Shown one piece after another: positions 38,993 through 48,362 of a DNA stretch of 64,000 nucleotides. Below the pieces are notes generated by a model. That model saw only the letters and a list, made by a program, of their open reading frames with translations. It did not search any database and was not told the origin of the DNA. Source of the stretch: Streptococcus pluranimalium (GTDB lineage Bacteria; Bacillota; Bacilli; Lactobacillales; Streptococcaceae); NCBI RefSeq assembly GCF_002953735.1, contig NZ_CP025536.1:1184001-1248000 (forward strand), written 5' to 3'. Each line of letters starts with the position of its first letter. Position 1 is the first letter of the stretch. Made by a program: the position numbers and the translations under genes.

Positions 38993-39714
38993 CAAGCCCA
39001 CCCCCAAACCGTTTCAATCACTAAGGATGAAATCCCAGGACCCAAGACAATACCGACCGAAGTCCCTTGACTGGGATCTAGGGTGATAAAATCTCCTGAC
39101 CACTGGACAGCTTGTCCCCTACTGGTTAAAAAGGAGGGGTGTTGCGGATTATTTTCCATAACTAACGACTCACTGAGGCGTGACAAAACGATAACCTGGT
39201 CACCAAGAGTAAAGCGTGTCTCACCGCTTGAAGAACCACTGAGCGTAATCTTAGGAAAGGCAAGTGCTGACCCTTGTAAACGCAAAGCTCCATTTCCATT
39301 AAACGCCTGACGGTCCAGGGTCTTAAAGTATTTTGTTGGGTGACAAACAAAGGTCACGGACACCACCATCACGCCTAGTTTATCCTTCTGACTAGAGACA
39401 GCCTCTACTCGATAACACCAGAGCTTGGTCGTTTTCACCTGTTCTCGCTCCAGCCAAAAACCTTCTTTTGTAAACAGACTGAGGAACTGGTAGAGTTGTG
39501 CCTCTGTGGGTTTCACCAAGTAGAGGGTATAGGCCAACCTCATCAGGCCTCGTTGACGGTTACTTTGAACCAGAGCTCCACTAATCCCGTCATGTTCCAA
39601 GAGCTTGGTTTTAGAATCACTTACCTCATAGGTAGGACCTTCTTCAACAAGAACCTTAAAAGGGAAGGAGCTGGTTGAAACCCCACCGATGGTTAAAGCA
39701 TTGTGTCTAATCAT
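38992..39714 (-). CDS. Distal tail protein (Dit, sipho-tail family)
   Basis: A ~240-residue protein at the Dit position between tape measure and tail tip. The N-terminal half matches the sipho-tail pattern (SFPFKVLVEEGPTYEVSD, then a DGISGALVQSNRQRG-like segment). It joins the tail tube to the tip complex. I take the ATG at 39,714 (GGAGG upstream), which overlaps the tape-measure stop by four bases. Confidence 0.88.
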   Translation of the reverse strand: MIRHNALTIGGVSTSSFPFKVLVEEGPTYEVSDSKTKLLEHDGISGALVQSNRQRGLMRLAYTLYLVKPTEAQLYQFLSLFTKEGFWLEREQVKTTKLWCYRVEAVSSQKDKLGVMVVSVTFVCHPTKYFKTLDRQAFNGNGALRLQGSALAFPKITLSGSSSGETRFTLGDQVIVLSRLSESLVMENNPQHPSFLTSRGQAVQWSGDFITLDPSQGTSVGIVLGPGISSLVIETVWGWA

Positions 39715-42503
39715 GCGCATCCTCCTCTCAATCCTTTCTCTCGCTCAAGGGCTTGGCTAAGTCGTCTAGCAACCTCATCTGCCAAGCGGACAATATCTGC
39801 TTCTTCACGAACCACAGTATCACTAATGGTCACCGAAACGGTAATCGGCGCTTGCCCCATTGTCTCCGCAATTCCTCGGCCAATCTCACCCAAGGTTGAA
39901 CGGTTAAGTGGCAAGACGGCCTCACGACCTGCTTCGCCACCAACCATGAGTTGATTCCCATTCATCCCAAAAGCAGTTGGCTTAGTCAAAATCCCTCCCT
40001 TGGCATACCAGGCCACAGAGATACTTGGCAAGCCACCTTTTAACCAGTCCAGAGGATTTGCGGAACCTGAAATACTAAAGTGGGGAAGCGGGATATGCGG
40101 CCATTGGAATTTAAAGTTAAAGAGGTTCTTAATAGCATTTATGGCAGAGGAGACTGCTTCCTTCGCCCCATTTATGGCATTGGAAATGGTCTGTTGCACG
40201 CCAAGCCAAGTAGAGGACACTGTACTAGAAATCCCGGATAGAACGCTGGTGACCGTTGAAGAAATAGACTGCCAGATACTGGAACAAAGTGAAACGATGC
40301 CAGAGAAAATACCACTTAGGGTCGTTTGGACCGCCAACCAACAATTGGAAATGTATTGAACTAGAGCCGATAGAATAATCTGTGCAACAGATTGAATGGT
40401 AAGCCAGGCCTGCTCAAAAGTGACTTTCAAGGTCTCAAGTGCACCAGACCAATCACCCGTCAATAACTGCATGGTTGCTTTGGCGATGCCGAGGACAAAA
40501 TCTAGTGCAGCACTCACAATGGTTTTGATGACCTCAAATGAGGTGGTAAAAATCAACTGTAGATTGGCAAGTGCAGCCTCAAGATAGGGACCTAGAAAAC
40601 TCATGACCGTTTCAACCACAGCCTGTATGGAAGCCCACACCACTTGAGCACTTTCTTGAATGAGGGCTTGATTTTCCTGCCACCAGGTGGTCAGCTGACC
40701 CCACAGCGTCATCACAAACGAAATGACCTGATTGGTAAATTGGGTGATGGTATCAGAAATGACCTGCCAGGCCAACAGCACACCATCTCGAAATCCCTCG
40801 TTTGTCTCCCAGAGGTGCTTTACCCCAACCACCAGTACGGCTATGGCAGCCGCAATACCTAGAATCGTCCCTACTACAGGTAAAAAGGACACTAACATGG
40901 CTCCAACACTTGTTCCTAAAGCCGCAGCCGCTACTTGAAGACTCAGGAATATGGGGAGCACTAAACCAATACCTGCTAGCAGTGCCCCAAAGAGCACAAC
41001 CGCTTCTTGGATAGGTTGAGCCAAATTCCCAAACCATATTGCTAAGGACTGGATCACTTGAGTGGCCAGTTGAAACAGTGGAATCATGGCTTCTAAAATC
41101 GGTTGACCCAAAGCTGACAGGGCATTCTCACCTGATTGCTTGAGGTTGCCCAAGACATTCTCGAAACCATCCGCCTCTCGACTAGCTTGACCAAGAGCAC
41201 CAGAGAGTTTGTTTCCATCCTCCACCATGGCAAGAAGGGTCAACTGTTTCTGAGACTCTGAGAGTTTATTAAAAGACTCCCCATACAGTTCATTGGCCTT
41301 GGCATTACGAGTCGTTTCTGTCGCAGAAATACCTAATGCCGCATCATTTTCAAAGTTCCCTTTCAAAAATGACTGCAGGCTTTCGGTGACTTCTTCAATC
41401 GATTTGTCATAAAAGGCAGCCCCATCTGCGGCAGCCCTAGTTGCTCGTTCAGTCAAATCAAGGGCTGCTGCAGTATCCAGTCCAGAGGTCTTGGCAAATG
41501 CGGCCATTTGGGTAAAACTTCCCTGTAAGCGTTCAGGGACAATCTGAAGGTCTGATCCAATCTTATTGAGACTGGACCTTGCTTGGCCTTCAAGTTCTCC
41601 AAAAACTGTCGCAAACTGGGCCTGACTAGCTTGGAGTCCCGCCGCTGCTTCCATACCCTTCCAACCAATATCAAGCAAGTGTTGGGACAGCTCACCCATC
41701 TTATCACCGACAGTCGCAAGTGCCTCTGCACGAAGCGTGTTGGCGACTGTTTCCATCCCGTCCTGGGCCTGGTCAGAAGCACCTCCTGTCTCCCTTAACT
41801 CATCATTAAGTTTGGCCAGACTCTCTTTTGCTTGATTCAGTTGCGTCTCCATCTTATTTGCTTCGACGGAGTTTTCACCATAAGACTGCTTGGTGAGGTC
41901 CAGTTGTTGATCTAGGTTCTTTATCTGGCGTTCCAGTAGGTCACTTTGTGAAGCAACCTTCTTTTCAGCTAGGGCCAGTCTTTCCGATTCACTAGCGTTC
42001 TTTCCCAGTTGACTTTCTTGAAGCTTGAAAGACGATACTAGCTTTTCACTTTCAGATGCCAGTCGCTTTTGTTCGTCCTGAAGCCCTGATAATTTGGTCT
42101 TAACCGCCTGAGTGGTGTCCCCATGACTAGACATCGACTTTGTGACGCTTGCCAGTTGACCCTCATAGGTCTTCAGAACGCTTTGGGTAACCTCAAGCTC
42201 TCGCTTAAAGGCACGGTACTGGTCAGCCCCAATCTCTCCATTTTGAAATTGGCGTTCCACCTGACCTTGGGCCTGTCGAAGAATCTCCAGCTTCTCTTTG
42301 GTTGCTGTGACCTGCTTTTGAAGAACCTCCTGTTTCTGAGTAAGGAGGGTTACATTGCCAGTATCAAATTTTAAGGCCTTGTCAATAGCCTTTAATTCCT
42401 TAGAGGCTTCTTGCGATTCTTTTGTTACCCCACGTAAGGCCTTCTGTAAGGGTTGGGTATCGCCACCAATCTCAATGGTAATGCCCTTAATCTTGCCTGC
42501 CAT
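39711..42503 (-). CDS. Tail tape measure protein
   Basis: About 930 residues. The N-terminal MAGKIKGITIEIGGDTQPL and long coiled coils (residues 30-260) precede a hydrophobic region (VLFGALLAGIGLVLPIFLSL and repeated Ile/Val/Ala stretches) and a C-terminal minor tail region. The protein sets tail length; its size predicts a tail near 140 nm by the usual 0.15 nm per residue. The ATG at 42,503 follows AAAGGAGG. The overall pattern matches phage tape measures of the SLT-orf/TP901 types. Confidence 0.92.
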   Translation of the reverse strand: MAGKIKGITIEIGGDTQPLQKALRGVTKESQEASKELKAIDKALKFDTGNVTLLTQKQEVLQKQVTATKEKLEILRQAQGQVERQFQNGEIGADQYRAFKRELEVTQSVLKTYEGQLASVTKSMSSHGDTTQAVKTKLSGLQDEQKRLASESEKLVSSFKLQESQLGKNASESERLALAEKKVASQSDLLERQIKNLDQQLDLTKQSYGENSVEANKMETQLNQAKESLAKLNDELRETGGASDQAQDGMETVANTLRAEALATVGDKMGELSQHLLDIGWKGMEAAAGLQASQAQFATVFGELEGQARSSLNKIGSDLQIVPERLQGSFTQMAAFAKTSGLDTAAALDLTERATRAAADGAAFYDKSIEEVTESLQSFLKGNFENDAALGISATETTRNAKANELYGESFNKLSESQKQLTLLAMVEDGNKLSGALGQASREADGFENVLGNLKQSGENALSALGQPILEAMIPLFQLATQVIQSLAIWFGNLAQPIQEAVVLFGALLAGIGLVLPIFLSLQVAAAALGTSVGAMLVSFLPVVGTILGIAAAIAVLVVGVKHLWETNEGFRDGVLLAWQVISDTITQFTNQVISFVMTLWGQLTTWWQENQALIQESAQVVWASIQAVVETVMSFLGPYLEAALANLQLIFTTSFEVIKTIVSAALDFVLGIAKATMQLLTGDWSGALETLKVTFEQAWLTIQSVAQIILSALVQYISNCWLAVQTTLSGIFSGIVSLCSSIWQSISSTVTSVLSGISSTVSSTWLGVQQTISNAINGAKEAVSSAINAIKNLFNFKFQWPHIPLPHFSISGSANPLDWLKGGLPSISVAWYAKGGILTKPTAFGMNGNQLMVGGEAGREAVLPLNRSTLGEIGRGIAETMGQAPITVSVTISDTVVREEADIVRLADEVARRLSQALEREKGLRGGCA

Positions 42504-42637
42504 GACTGTCCTCCTTTCGTCAAGATACAAAGGGCGTAAAAGCAAAGTAAAAACAGGAGATTGACGAATGGTGCTTACACCAGAGTCCATCTCTCTTTTT
42601 TACACAGCTTTTAGCCCGTGTTCAATTCTCAATTGTT

Positions 42638-43221
42638 CTAAAAACTGTCAAAGTCAGCTTGAGTCGCCTTTCTTGTCGTGCTTTGTTCCTGTGTCCGAAG
42701 AAGCACATAGTCGGTCTGATAATCGAGTGCCATACCCAGAGAGAGGTGCTTGAGGTCGTCTATGGACAGACCTGTTTCCTTACAACAGGACAGGTAGGAT
42801 TCTACCGTGAAGCTCTCCTCGCTCGCTTCTGGCGAGCCATCGACTTTTTTCTGGTCGACATGGATTGGCTAAGCATATTCATCAGAACAGGCCCAACATC
42901 CTCCAAAGGAAATTCTTCTAAATCCATGAAATAGGCTTCATAGCCCTTAATCTTAGGGTTGGCAGACTTGGCAAAGGTCCAAAAGAGTCGATGAAAAAAA
43001 GTCATATCAAAGTCGGAGAGGACTGAGATATCAACATCCTTGGCGGTCAATTCTTCGCCCTCCTGCAAATTGGAGACCTTATCTAAAATGGCCTTTCCCT
43101 GTAACATCTGAAAGAGGTCTTGGAAGTAGTCCTTGCCAAATTGTTCCTTATAAGCAATCGGTGTATAGGCATTGGTCGCTAAATGAATGGTTCGACCTGC
43201 CAGTTGTATGGTTTGTTTCAT
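42638..43221 (-). CDS. Tail assembly chaperone gpGT (product of -1 frameshift)
   Basis: Ribosomes that slip back one base at A AAA AAG (42,844-42,850) leave the G frame and read 68 more codons to the stop at 42,638. The extension contains VDGSPEASEESFTVESYLSC and KETGLSIDDLKHLSLGMALD, the usual look of the T part. The 0-frame codons at the slip are AAA AAG, exactly the preferred heptamer. The fusion is needed for tape-measure loading in siphoviruses such as lambda. Confidence 0.88.
42802..43221 (-). CDS. Tail assembly chaperone gpG
   Basis: A 139-residue protein in the G position between major tail protein and tape measure, with a helical FGKDYFQDLFQML region and a basic C-terminus (STRKKSMARQKRARRASR). 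It serves as the 0-frame product; the -1 frameshift product is the gpGT fusion. Confidence 0.85.
   Translation of the reverse strand: MKQTIQLAGRTIHLATNAYTPIAYKEQFGKDYFQDLFQMLQGKAILDKVSNLQEGEELTAKDVDISVLSDFDMTFFHRLFWTFAKSANPKIKGYEAYFMDLEEFPLEDVGPVLMNMLSQSMSTRKKSMARQKRARRASR
42844..42850 (-). promoter_or_regulatory. Programmed -1 frameshift site A AAA AAG
   Basis: The heptamer AAAAAAG lies in the phase X XXY YYZ of gpG and is followed by the stop-free -1 frame. No unambiguous stimulatory stem is needed in many phages; a GC-rich region follows. Confidence 0.85.
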
Positions 43222-43232
43222 GGCTTCTCCTT

Positions 43233-43805
43233 CTATCCTGCAGGTTCATAAACAGCTTTGAACCAGTTGTTGCGAATCTCATCTGGGGTGTCTTCTGTCG
43301 TCTTACGACGCACCACTTTGTCCAAGGGTCGTGGACTGGCTGAGAAGTTCAACTCCACCTCGTTAATGTCTGCACCATTCTTGGTCTTAGAGCCAAACTT
43401 AGGACGACTGGCAAAGCAATAATAAAGAACATGAAGCGTCTCTTTCTTATCCCCTTCAAAACGAAACATGAGGGCGAAATTCTTCTTCTCGCTGCTTGCG
43501 GATTCGGTCATAACTTTTGAAGTGGTCTCAATGGTCTCTCCCAAAACTCGTGTCAGAAATTCTTGAGATAAGAGGGCAATCTTAAGCGTTCCCTGATAGC
43601 CATCATTGGATTCAGTGGTATAAAAGTTGATATTATCTGCCTTGTAAGAACCTGACTCGCCCGTAGGTTCCAAGGTCAATTCCGCAGCTCCTCTTAAGCG
43701 TTCAATTTTGCCATAAGTCAGAGCACCATCTGCGGCTTCCTTGGTCACTTCTGCCCAGTGGACATCTTGAAGACCAAAGGTTACTTTGTTCTTTTCTGTT
43801 GGCAT
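43233..43805 (-). CDS. Major tail tube protein
   Basis: A 190-residue protein of the phi13-type major tail family, with the start MPTEKNKVTFGLQDVHWAEV and the C-terminal FSASPRPLDKVVRR portion. It polymerises into the tail tube. It lies directly upstream of the chaperone pair and downstream of the connectors, as expected. Confidence 0.88.
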   Translation of the reverse strand: MPTEKNKVTFGLQDVHWAEVTKEAADGALTYGKIERLRGAAELTLEPTGESGSYKADNINFYTTESNDGYQGTLKIALLSQEFLTRVLGETIETTSKVMTESASSEKKNFALMFRFEGDKKETLHVLYYCFASRPKFGSKTKNGADINEVELNFSASPRPLDKVVRRKTTEDTPDEIRNNWFKAVYEPAG

Positions 43806-43814
43806 AAGGCCTCC

Positions 43815-44132
43815 TTAAAGTGTGATGTGATAGGTGACTTGGTAAAGTTTCTCAGTGGTGAGATAGGTTTCTACCTTGTCAAAGTAAATGCGATGCGTAT
43901 CGAGTAAGGCCTCTACCTGACCTTCCAAATCGAGGTTCTTTATCTTGGTGTAAACTTCAAGCAATACTTCTTCTTGCTTATGGTAGGCCATGTTATCTGC
44001 CCCCTTATTTTCAGAACCTGATACCCAATACAAAAGATAGGGCGGGCTAAGAACCCGCCCTTCTTCAAAATGGTGATAGGCTAGAGGATAGCCGAGAACT
44101 TTGATGAGTCGATAAAAGTCTTTTAAGCTCAT
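43815..44132 (-). CDS. Tail terminator-like protein
   Basis: A 105-residue protein at the position of the tail terminator (gp17/DUF806-like), between the HK97-gp10 protein and the major tail protein. The fold is probably alpha/beta: VLGYPLAYHHFEEGRVLSPP, YLTTEKLYQVTYHITL. It overlaps the upstream gene by four bases. Function rests on synteny more than sequence. Confidence 0.7.
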   Translation of the reverse strand: MSLKDFYRLIKVLGYPLAYHHFEEGRVLSPPYLLYWVSGSENKGADNMAYHKQEEVLLEVYTKIKNLDLEGQVEALLDTHRIYFDKVETYLTTEKLYQVTYHITL

Positions 44133-44488
44133 AGCCTGTCCTCCAATCGCTTTTCTAATTGACGGACGGCTTCCCTTTCCGCAGGTGCGATATGAGGAAT
44201 CCCCTCCACTCGACCACCACCTGCCTTAGCATGTCCATTTTCAAGCAAATGGGTTAGTCCTGCCGTCTTGTTATGAACCGTCTTAACGAGGCCTGTCGGG
44301 CTATCCTCTATGACTTTTGATGTCCAACCTTTGGCATACTTCCCACGCCTTTTCGGTGAGGTAACCTTCAAGGTCTCAACAGCCTGGTCTGTGACATCAA
44401 GAACAGCCTGTCGCATGACTTCCGTGACATCATCTACGTAGTCTGATAACTCAGCTTCAATGGCTGATGCTAAATCAAGGTTGTTCAT
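44129..44488 (-). CDS. HK97 gp10-like head-tail joining protein
   Basis: A 119-residue protein with the HK97-gp10 features TSPKRRGKYAKGWTSK and NKTAGLTHLLENGHAKAGGGR, with the conserved ENGH at its centre. It joins the connector to the tail. Confidence 0.85.
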   Translation of the reverse strand: MNNLDLASAIEAELSDYVDDVTEVMRQAVLDVTDQAVETLKVTSPKRRGKYAKGWTSKVIEDSPTGLVKTVHNKTAGLTHLLENGHAKAGGGRVEGIPHIAPAEREAVRQLEKRLEDRL

Positions 44489-44819
44489 AACTCACCTCCC
44501 TCGTTACCCTTAAGCGGATAGTCTTATCTTCAAAGCCTAAATTCTCCATCGATTGAATGTTATAGACCTTGCCCTCAAAAACTAAACGAACCTGCCTGGT
44601 ATCCAAGGACGCAATAGCCTTGTCATATCGAAGTAGCACCGAAATGACTTCTTCAATCTCAACTAAACCAAGAGCCTCCCGTTCACGACTAGACAGAGGC
44701 TCTACCTTGGCCCAACGACTAAAAAGCAACTGAAAGGTCGACTGGTCATTTCCAAGTTCATCCTGGTAATGACCAGCAACCTCAAAATTCACTCGTTCTC
44801 GCAACCCAGCTATTTCCAT
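44475..44819 (-). CDS. Head closure protein (SPP1 gp16-like)
   Basis: A 114-residue beta-rich protein (GLRERVNFEV start; FSRWAKVEPLSSREREALG) typical of the head-tail adaptor/head closure family. The start overlaps the upstream stop (TAATG). Confidence 0.82.
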   Translation of the reverse strand: MEIAGLRERVNFEVAGHYQDELGNDQSTFQLLFSRWAKVEPLSSREREALGLVEIEEVISVLLRYDKAIASLDTRQVRLVFEGKVYNIQSMENLGFEDKTIRLRVTREVSYEQP

Positions 44820-45091
44820 TAAAAAGCCTCCTTACGGTTTGACAACAAGAGATGATAGAGGGTTTCTTTCAGTTCCTTATGATTGGCTTTCTCTCGGTGT
44901 TCATAGAGATAGGCGACACCATAATGGACTGCAGTCTCAAAAACAGCAACTTCCTCGTCATCAAGGTCATCCTGCTCTTTTCGCAAGATATCCAAGCAGA
45001 GCTGCTTACTGGTAGACAATAAAGAGGACAAGAGAATGTCCTCTTCATCATGTTCTACCTTGAGATAGAGCTTGATGTCCTCTAGCCTCAT
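44819..45091 (-). CDS. Head-tail connector (gp6-like) protein
   Basis: A 90-residue helical protein with the family's MRLEDIKLYLKVEHDEED start, matching gp6/gp15-type connectors that sit under the portal. The start overlaps the major capsid stop. Confidence 0.85.
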   Translation of the reverse strand: MRLEDIKLYLKVEHDEEDILLSSLLSTSKQLCLDILRKEQDDLDDEEVAVFETAVHYGVAYLYEHREKANHKELKETLYHLLLSNRKEAF

Positions 45092-46308
45092 CCACCTGAC
45101 CTCGATCCAGCTTTGACAGTCAAGGTTTTAACGGCTTCAGGAAGCACCAATTTACCATCTACTCGTTGACTGGCCAAGAAACCAACCTGACCATTGGCCG
45201 CATAGAGTTCATTGAGCCGCTTAAAGGTGCGTCCCTGACGGTCCGCAATCCAGTAATAGCTAAAATCTCCAAAGGCAATGGCCTTATTTCCTGCTTCAGG
45301 AAGGGGCGCAAAGGTTGATGTGAAATACGGCCGGTTCAGAATCATGTCAGGTTGGCCAACTTGGGTTGATGGCTGCCAGATGTAGTTCCCGTTGTTGTCC
45401 TTGAGTTTGCGAATGGCTTTGACCGTCGTGTCATGGAGAATCCAGACAGCATTCTTACGGTAAGGAGCAGGCAGGGCATGGTAGAGTTCAATCATGTCGT
45501 CAAAAGTGATGTCCTTGGTGGCTGTGGTAGGGCCAGTCACTTCAGCTGTGGTGAAGATACCTGTTGGTTTCTTGGAGCCATCCCCAATCAAAAAGGCCTT
45601 CTCTTCTTCCGTACCAATACGACGAGCAAACTCTGCCGTCATATAGGACTCCAAATCAAAGACCGAATCATTTATCAATTCTTCAGAAATGCGGATGGCT
45701 GTACCAACTTTGAAGGAATCAAGGGTCACTTGACCAAAGACCTCATCGCTTTCAGGGTACAGACCGTTCTCATCCAACCAAGAAGCCGTCCCGTGTCCAG
45801 TGACAACAGGGATTTTTCGTTCGCCGCTAGAGGTCTTAATCACTGTGGCCAATTGGCGGACGAAGTTCTCCTCCTGAAGCCCCTGGATTAGTTTCTTCTC
45901 ATACTCATCTGGTACGAGATGGCCACCTTCTGAATCTTCGCCAACACGCAGCACATCTTTGACATCAAAGAAATGGCGTTTGCGGATGCTGGACCAGAAG
46001 GTTTTGGTATAGGCTTTTGATGCAATACCATCAGCCTCTTCTTCCTCATCCTGTTCAGGGATTTTGGAAGAAGGCTGACTGGTTAGAGCCTGAGCAGCTG
46101 GTTGAGACAATTCCTTGTCCAGTTTTTCTTGACGCTCCAAGCGTTCAATCTCTTTGCCAAGGTTGACCACTTTTTCTTCCAACTTGTCATAGGCCTCTGC
46201 ATCTGCGGCAGATACCTGACCATCGGTTTTACGAGCATTTTCTAGGAAAGCCTTGGCAGCTTCCCAAGCAATGTTACGTTTTTCTTTTAGTTCTAAAATC
46301 TTAGACAT
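45088..46308 (-). CDS. HK97-type major capsid protein
   Basis: A 406-residue HK97-fold capsid protein. The N-terminal ~110 residues are a charged coiled-coil scaffold (delta) domain (EKRNIAWEAAKAF, LGKEIERLERQEKL), usually removed by the ClpP-type protease. The capsid domain follows, with VPDEYEKKLIQGLQEENFVR, RISEELINDSVFDLESYMT and RRIGTEEEKAFLIGDGSKKP, the last a hallmark of the family. Confidence 0.93.
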   Translation of the reverse strand: MSKILELKEKRNIAWEAAKAFLENARKTDGQVSAADAEAYDKLEEKVVNLGKEIERLERQEKLDKELSQPAAQALTSQPSSKIPEQDEEEEADGIASKAYTKTFWSSIRKRHFFDVKDVLRVGEDSEGGHLVPDEYEKKLIQGLQEENFVRQLATVIKTSSGERKIPVVTGHGTASWLDENGLYPESDEVFGQVTLDSFKVGTAIRISEELINDSVFDLESYMTAEFARRIGTEEEKAFLIGDGSKKPTGIFTTAEVTGPTTATKDITFDDMIELYHALPAPYRKNAVWILHDTTVKAIRKLKDNNGNYIWQPSTQVGQPDMILNRPYFTSTFAPLPEAGNKAIAFGDFSYYWIADRQGRTFKRLNELYAANGQVGFLASQRVDGKLVLPEAVKTLTVKAGSRSGG

Positions 46309-46319
46309 GTGTTTCTCCT

Positions 46320-47021
46320 TTAGGGTTTAAGCAAGTTCAATCGTTTTTCCAACTGATTGAATGGGATAGACGGTTGTTGGGGTGTCAGAGTCAAGCTGGT
46401 TTGGAGTTTCACCATCAAATCTTTTTGAGATGAGACTCTACTGAAGGCAAAGGCAGCACCTGTATCATCTTTCTTCTCATCCTTAGAGAAAAGAATGGTA
46501 TCTGCAAAGCCAAGCTCGACAGCCTTTTTCGCATTGAACCAAGTCTCACTGTCCATAAGGTGAGAGAGTCTAGTTCGTGAGAGACCTGTCCGCAACTCAT
46601 AGGCATTGATGATGGACTCCTTGATTTCAGAGAGCATGGTAATGACCTTCTCCATATCACGAGCCTCACCTTGAGCAACTGTCCAGGGGTTATGGATCAT
46701 CATCATGGCAACAGGACTCATAGACACTGTAGTGCCAGCCATCGCAATGACCGAAGCAGCACTTGCGGCCAAGCCATCAATGTAGACATGGACATCACTT
46801 GGATAATCCATCAGCATGTTATAGATTTGAGCTGCCGCAAAGACATCACCTCCTGGGGAATTAATCCAGAGGGTCAAGTCACCCTTTCCTGATAAAAGTT
46901 CACTCTTAAAGATTTGGGGTGTCACTTCATCCCCAAACCAAGTTTCATCCGCAATCTGCCCCTCAATCCGAAGGGTTCGACCTTGCGGTTCATCAGTAAA
47001 ATTCCAAAATTTACGCATCAT
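46320..47021 (-). CDS. ClpP-type prohead protease
   Basis: About 233 residues of ClpP fold. GLAASAASVIAMAG carries the catalytic Ser region and MMMIHNPWTVAQG the His. LWINSPGGDVFAA is the family's glycine-rich strand. The gene starts at tandem ATGs (47,021/47,018) behind GGAGG, overlapping the portal stop. The protease matures the capsid and portal. Confidence 0.92.
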   Translation of the reverse strand: MMRKFWNFTDEPQGRTLRIEGQIADETWFGDEVTPQIFKSELLSGKGDLTLWINSPGGDVFAAAQIYNMLMDYPSDVHVYIDGLAASAASVIAMAGTTVSMSPVAMMMIHNPWTVAQGEARDMEKVITMLSEIKESIINAYELRTGLSRTRLSHLMDSETWFNAKKAVELGFADTILFSKDEKKDDTGAAFAFSRVSSQKDLMVKLQTSLTLTPQQPSIPFNQLEKRLNLLKP

Positions 47022-48294
47022 TTTCCTCCTCTGTTGGTGGTTCAAAAGGTGTCGTTTCCTGCTTCATAAAGCCTCCTGCATCTTTTAGTTTGGTCATGTT
47101 TCCGTTGATAAGATAGAGATTGCCACCCTCTTCTTCCGTCAAGAGGTTCAAATCCTCTAGCTCTCGGATATCATTGGTGGAAAGCCAACCATTCTGTCGG
47201 GCTATCGCATAGCCGTTCATCCGACTCTGGTAGTCCCCTCGTAGCAAACCGTCCACATTGAACTTGACAAAGAATCGCTTCTTCTCTTCGGGTAAAAAAA
47301 GAGACCGCTTGAGTGCCTGTTCAAAACGAACCACCCAAGGGTCTAGCGTATATTTGACAAATTCGAGGGACTGTTGCTCGATATTTGAAAAGGATGACTT
47401 CTCCAAATCCCCCACCATATGAGGAGGTACTCGGTAGAGACGAGCAATCTCATTGATTTGGAATTTTCGAGTCTGTAAGAACTGGGCCTCTTCAGGTGGA
47501 ATTCCAATCTGAGTGTACTTCATCCCTTCTTCTAAAACAGCCACCTTGTGGGCATTTGACACCCCATTGTAGACTGCATTCCAAGAGTCACGGACCCGCT
47601 TGGGGTCTTTTAGGATACCTGGGTGTTCCAAGACACCGCCTGGATTGGCTCCATTCTTAAAGAAGGAGGCCCCATAGTTCTCAGTGGCTAGGGTCATCCC
47701 TATGGTATTCTTAGCAAGAGCAATCGGAGAATAGCCGACTAAGCCATCAAAACCAAGACCAGGGATATGAAGCACATCTTCTGCTTGAAGAACGACCTTC
47801 CCCCTATCCTTGAAGTTGGGATTTTCCTCTGTCTGTCGCTCATAGACATAAAACAGCTCCCCTTTATCATTTCGGTGGACCGTTATCTTATCAGGCAAAA
47901 GTGGGTAAAGGCTCATCACCTTCCCACTTCTTTCTCGGATAATTTGAACATAAGCATTGCCCCAAATCAGTAAATGGCTCATGAGTGTCTCCCGAAAGAC
48001 AAAGGAGGTCATCTCTGGGTTTGGTTCGTCATGTAATAGAGCATAGAGCGGATGCTCTACAGCTCGTAGCTTACCTGTCTTTGTCCGCTCATAAACATGA
48101 AGGGGGAGAGAGGCAATGGCCTCAGCCAGTATCCTTACACAGGCATAGACTGCCGTCGTCTGCATGGCCTTGAACTCATCCACGTTCTCACCACTAGTTG
48201 TCCGACCAAAGAGGTAGGAAAAATCCTGCCCCTCATAAGCATTTTGCGGTTTGTCTCTCACACGTTTCAAACCGATCCATTCTAAAATTCCCAT
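47011..48294 (-). CDS. Portal protein (HK97 family)
   Basis: A 427-residue portal with family features: TTAVYACVRILAEAIASLPL near residue 45, LLIWGNAYVQI, and the NIEQQSLEFVKYTLDPW clip/stem region. The start follows AGGAGG. It forms the DNA entry ring and docking site for terminase. A terminator-like hairpin lies just before the start (48,316-48,343). Confidence 0.93.
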   Translation of the reverse strand: MGILEWIGLKRVRDKPQNAYEGQDFSYLFGRTTSGENVDEFKAMQTTAVYACVRILAEAIASLPLHVYERTKTGKLRAVEHPLYALLHDEPNPEMTSFVFRETLMSHLLIWGNAYVQIIRERSGKVMSLYPLLPDKITVHRNDKGELFYVYERQTEENPNFKDRGKVVLQAEDVLHIPGLGFDGLVGYSPIALAKNTIGMTLATENYGASFFKNGANPGGVLEHPGILKDPKRVRDSWNAVYNGVSNAHKVAVLEEGMKYTQIGIPPEEAQFLQTRKFQINEIARLYRVPPHMVGDLEKSSFSNIEQQSLEFVKYTLDPWVVRFEQALKRSLFLPEEKKRFFVKFNVDGLLRGDYQSRMNGYAIARQNGWLSTNDIRELEDLNLLTEEEGGNLYLINGNMTKLKDAGGFMKQETTPFEPPTEEENDA

Positions 48295-48315
48295 AGGTCC
48301 TCCTTTTCTACATGA

Positions 48316-48343
48316 GAAAAAGCACCTCCACTTGGAGATGCTT
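48316..48343 (-). terminator. Terminator-like hairpin between the 48.4-kb gene and portal
   Basis: Stem AGCATCTCC and GGAGGTGCT around AAGT, then TTTTT on the minus strand, ending ~14 nt before the portal ribosome binding site. It closes the short gene unit upstream and late transcription must read through it. Confidence 0.8.
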
Positions 48344-48362
48344 GGTTGATGTATTCATTTTC

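Noticed and set aside
44040..44066. Strong GC hairpin GGGCGGG/CCCGCCC as a terminator
   Set aside because: It lies inside the tail-terminator-like coding sequence and has no T-run.
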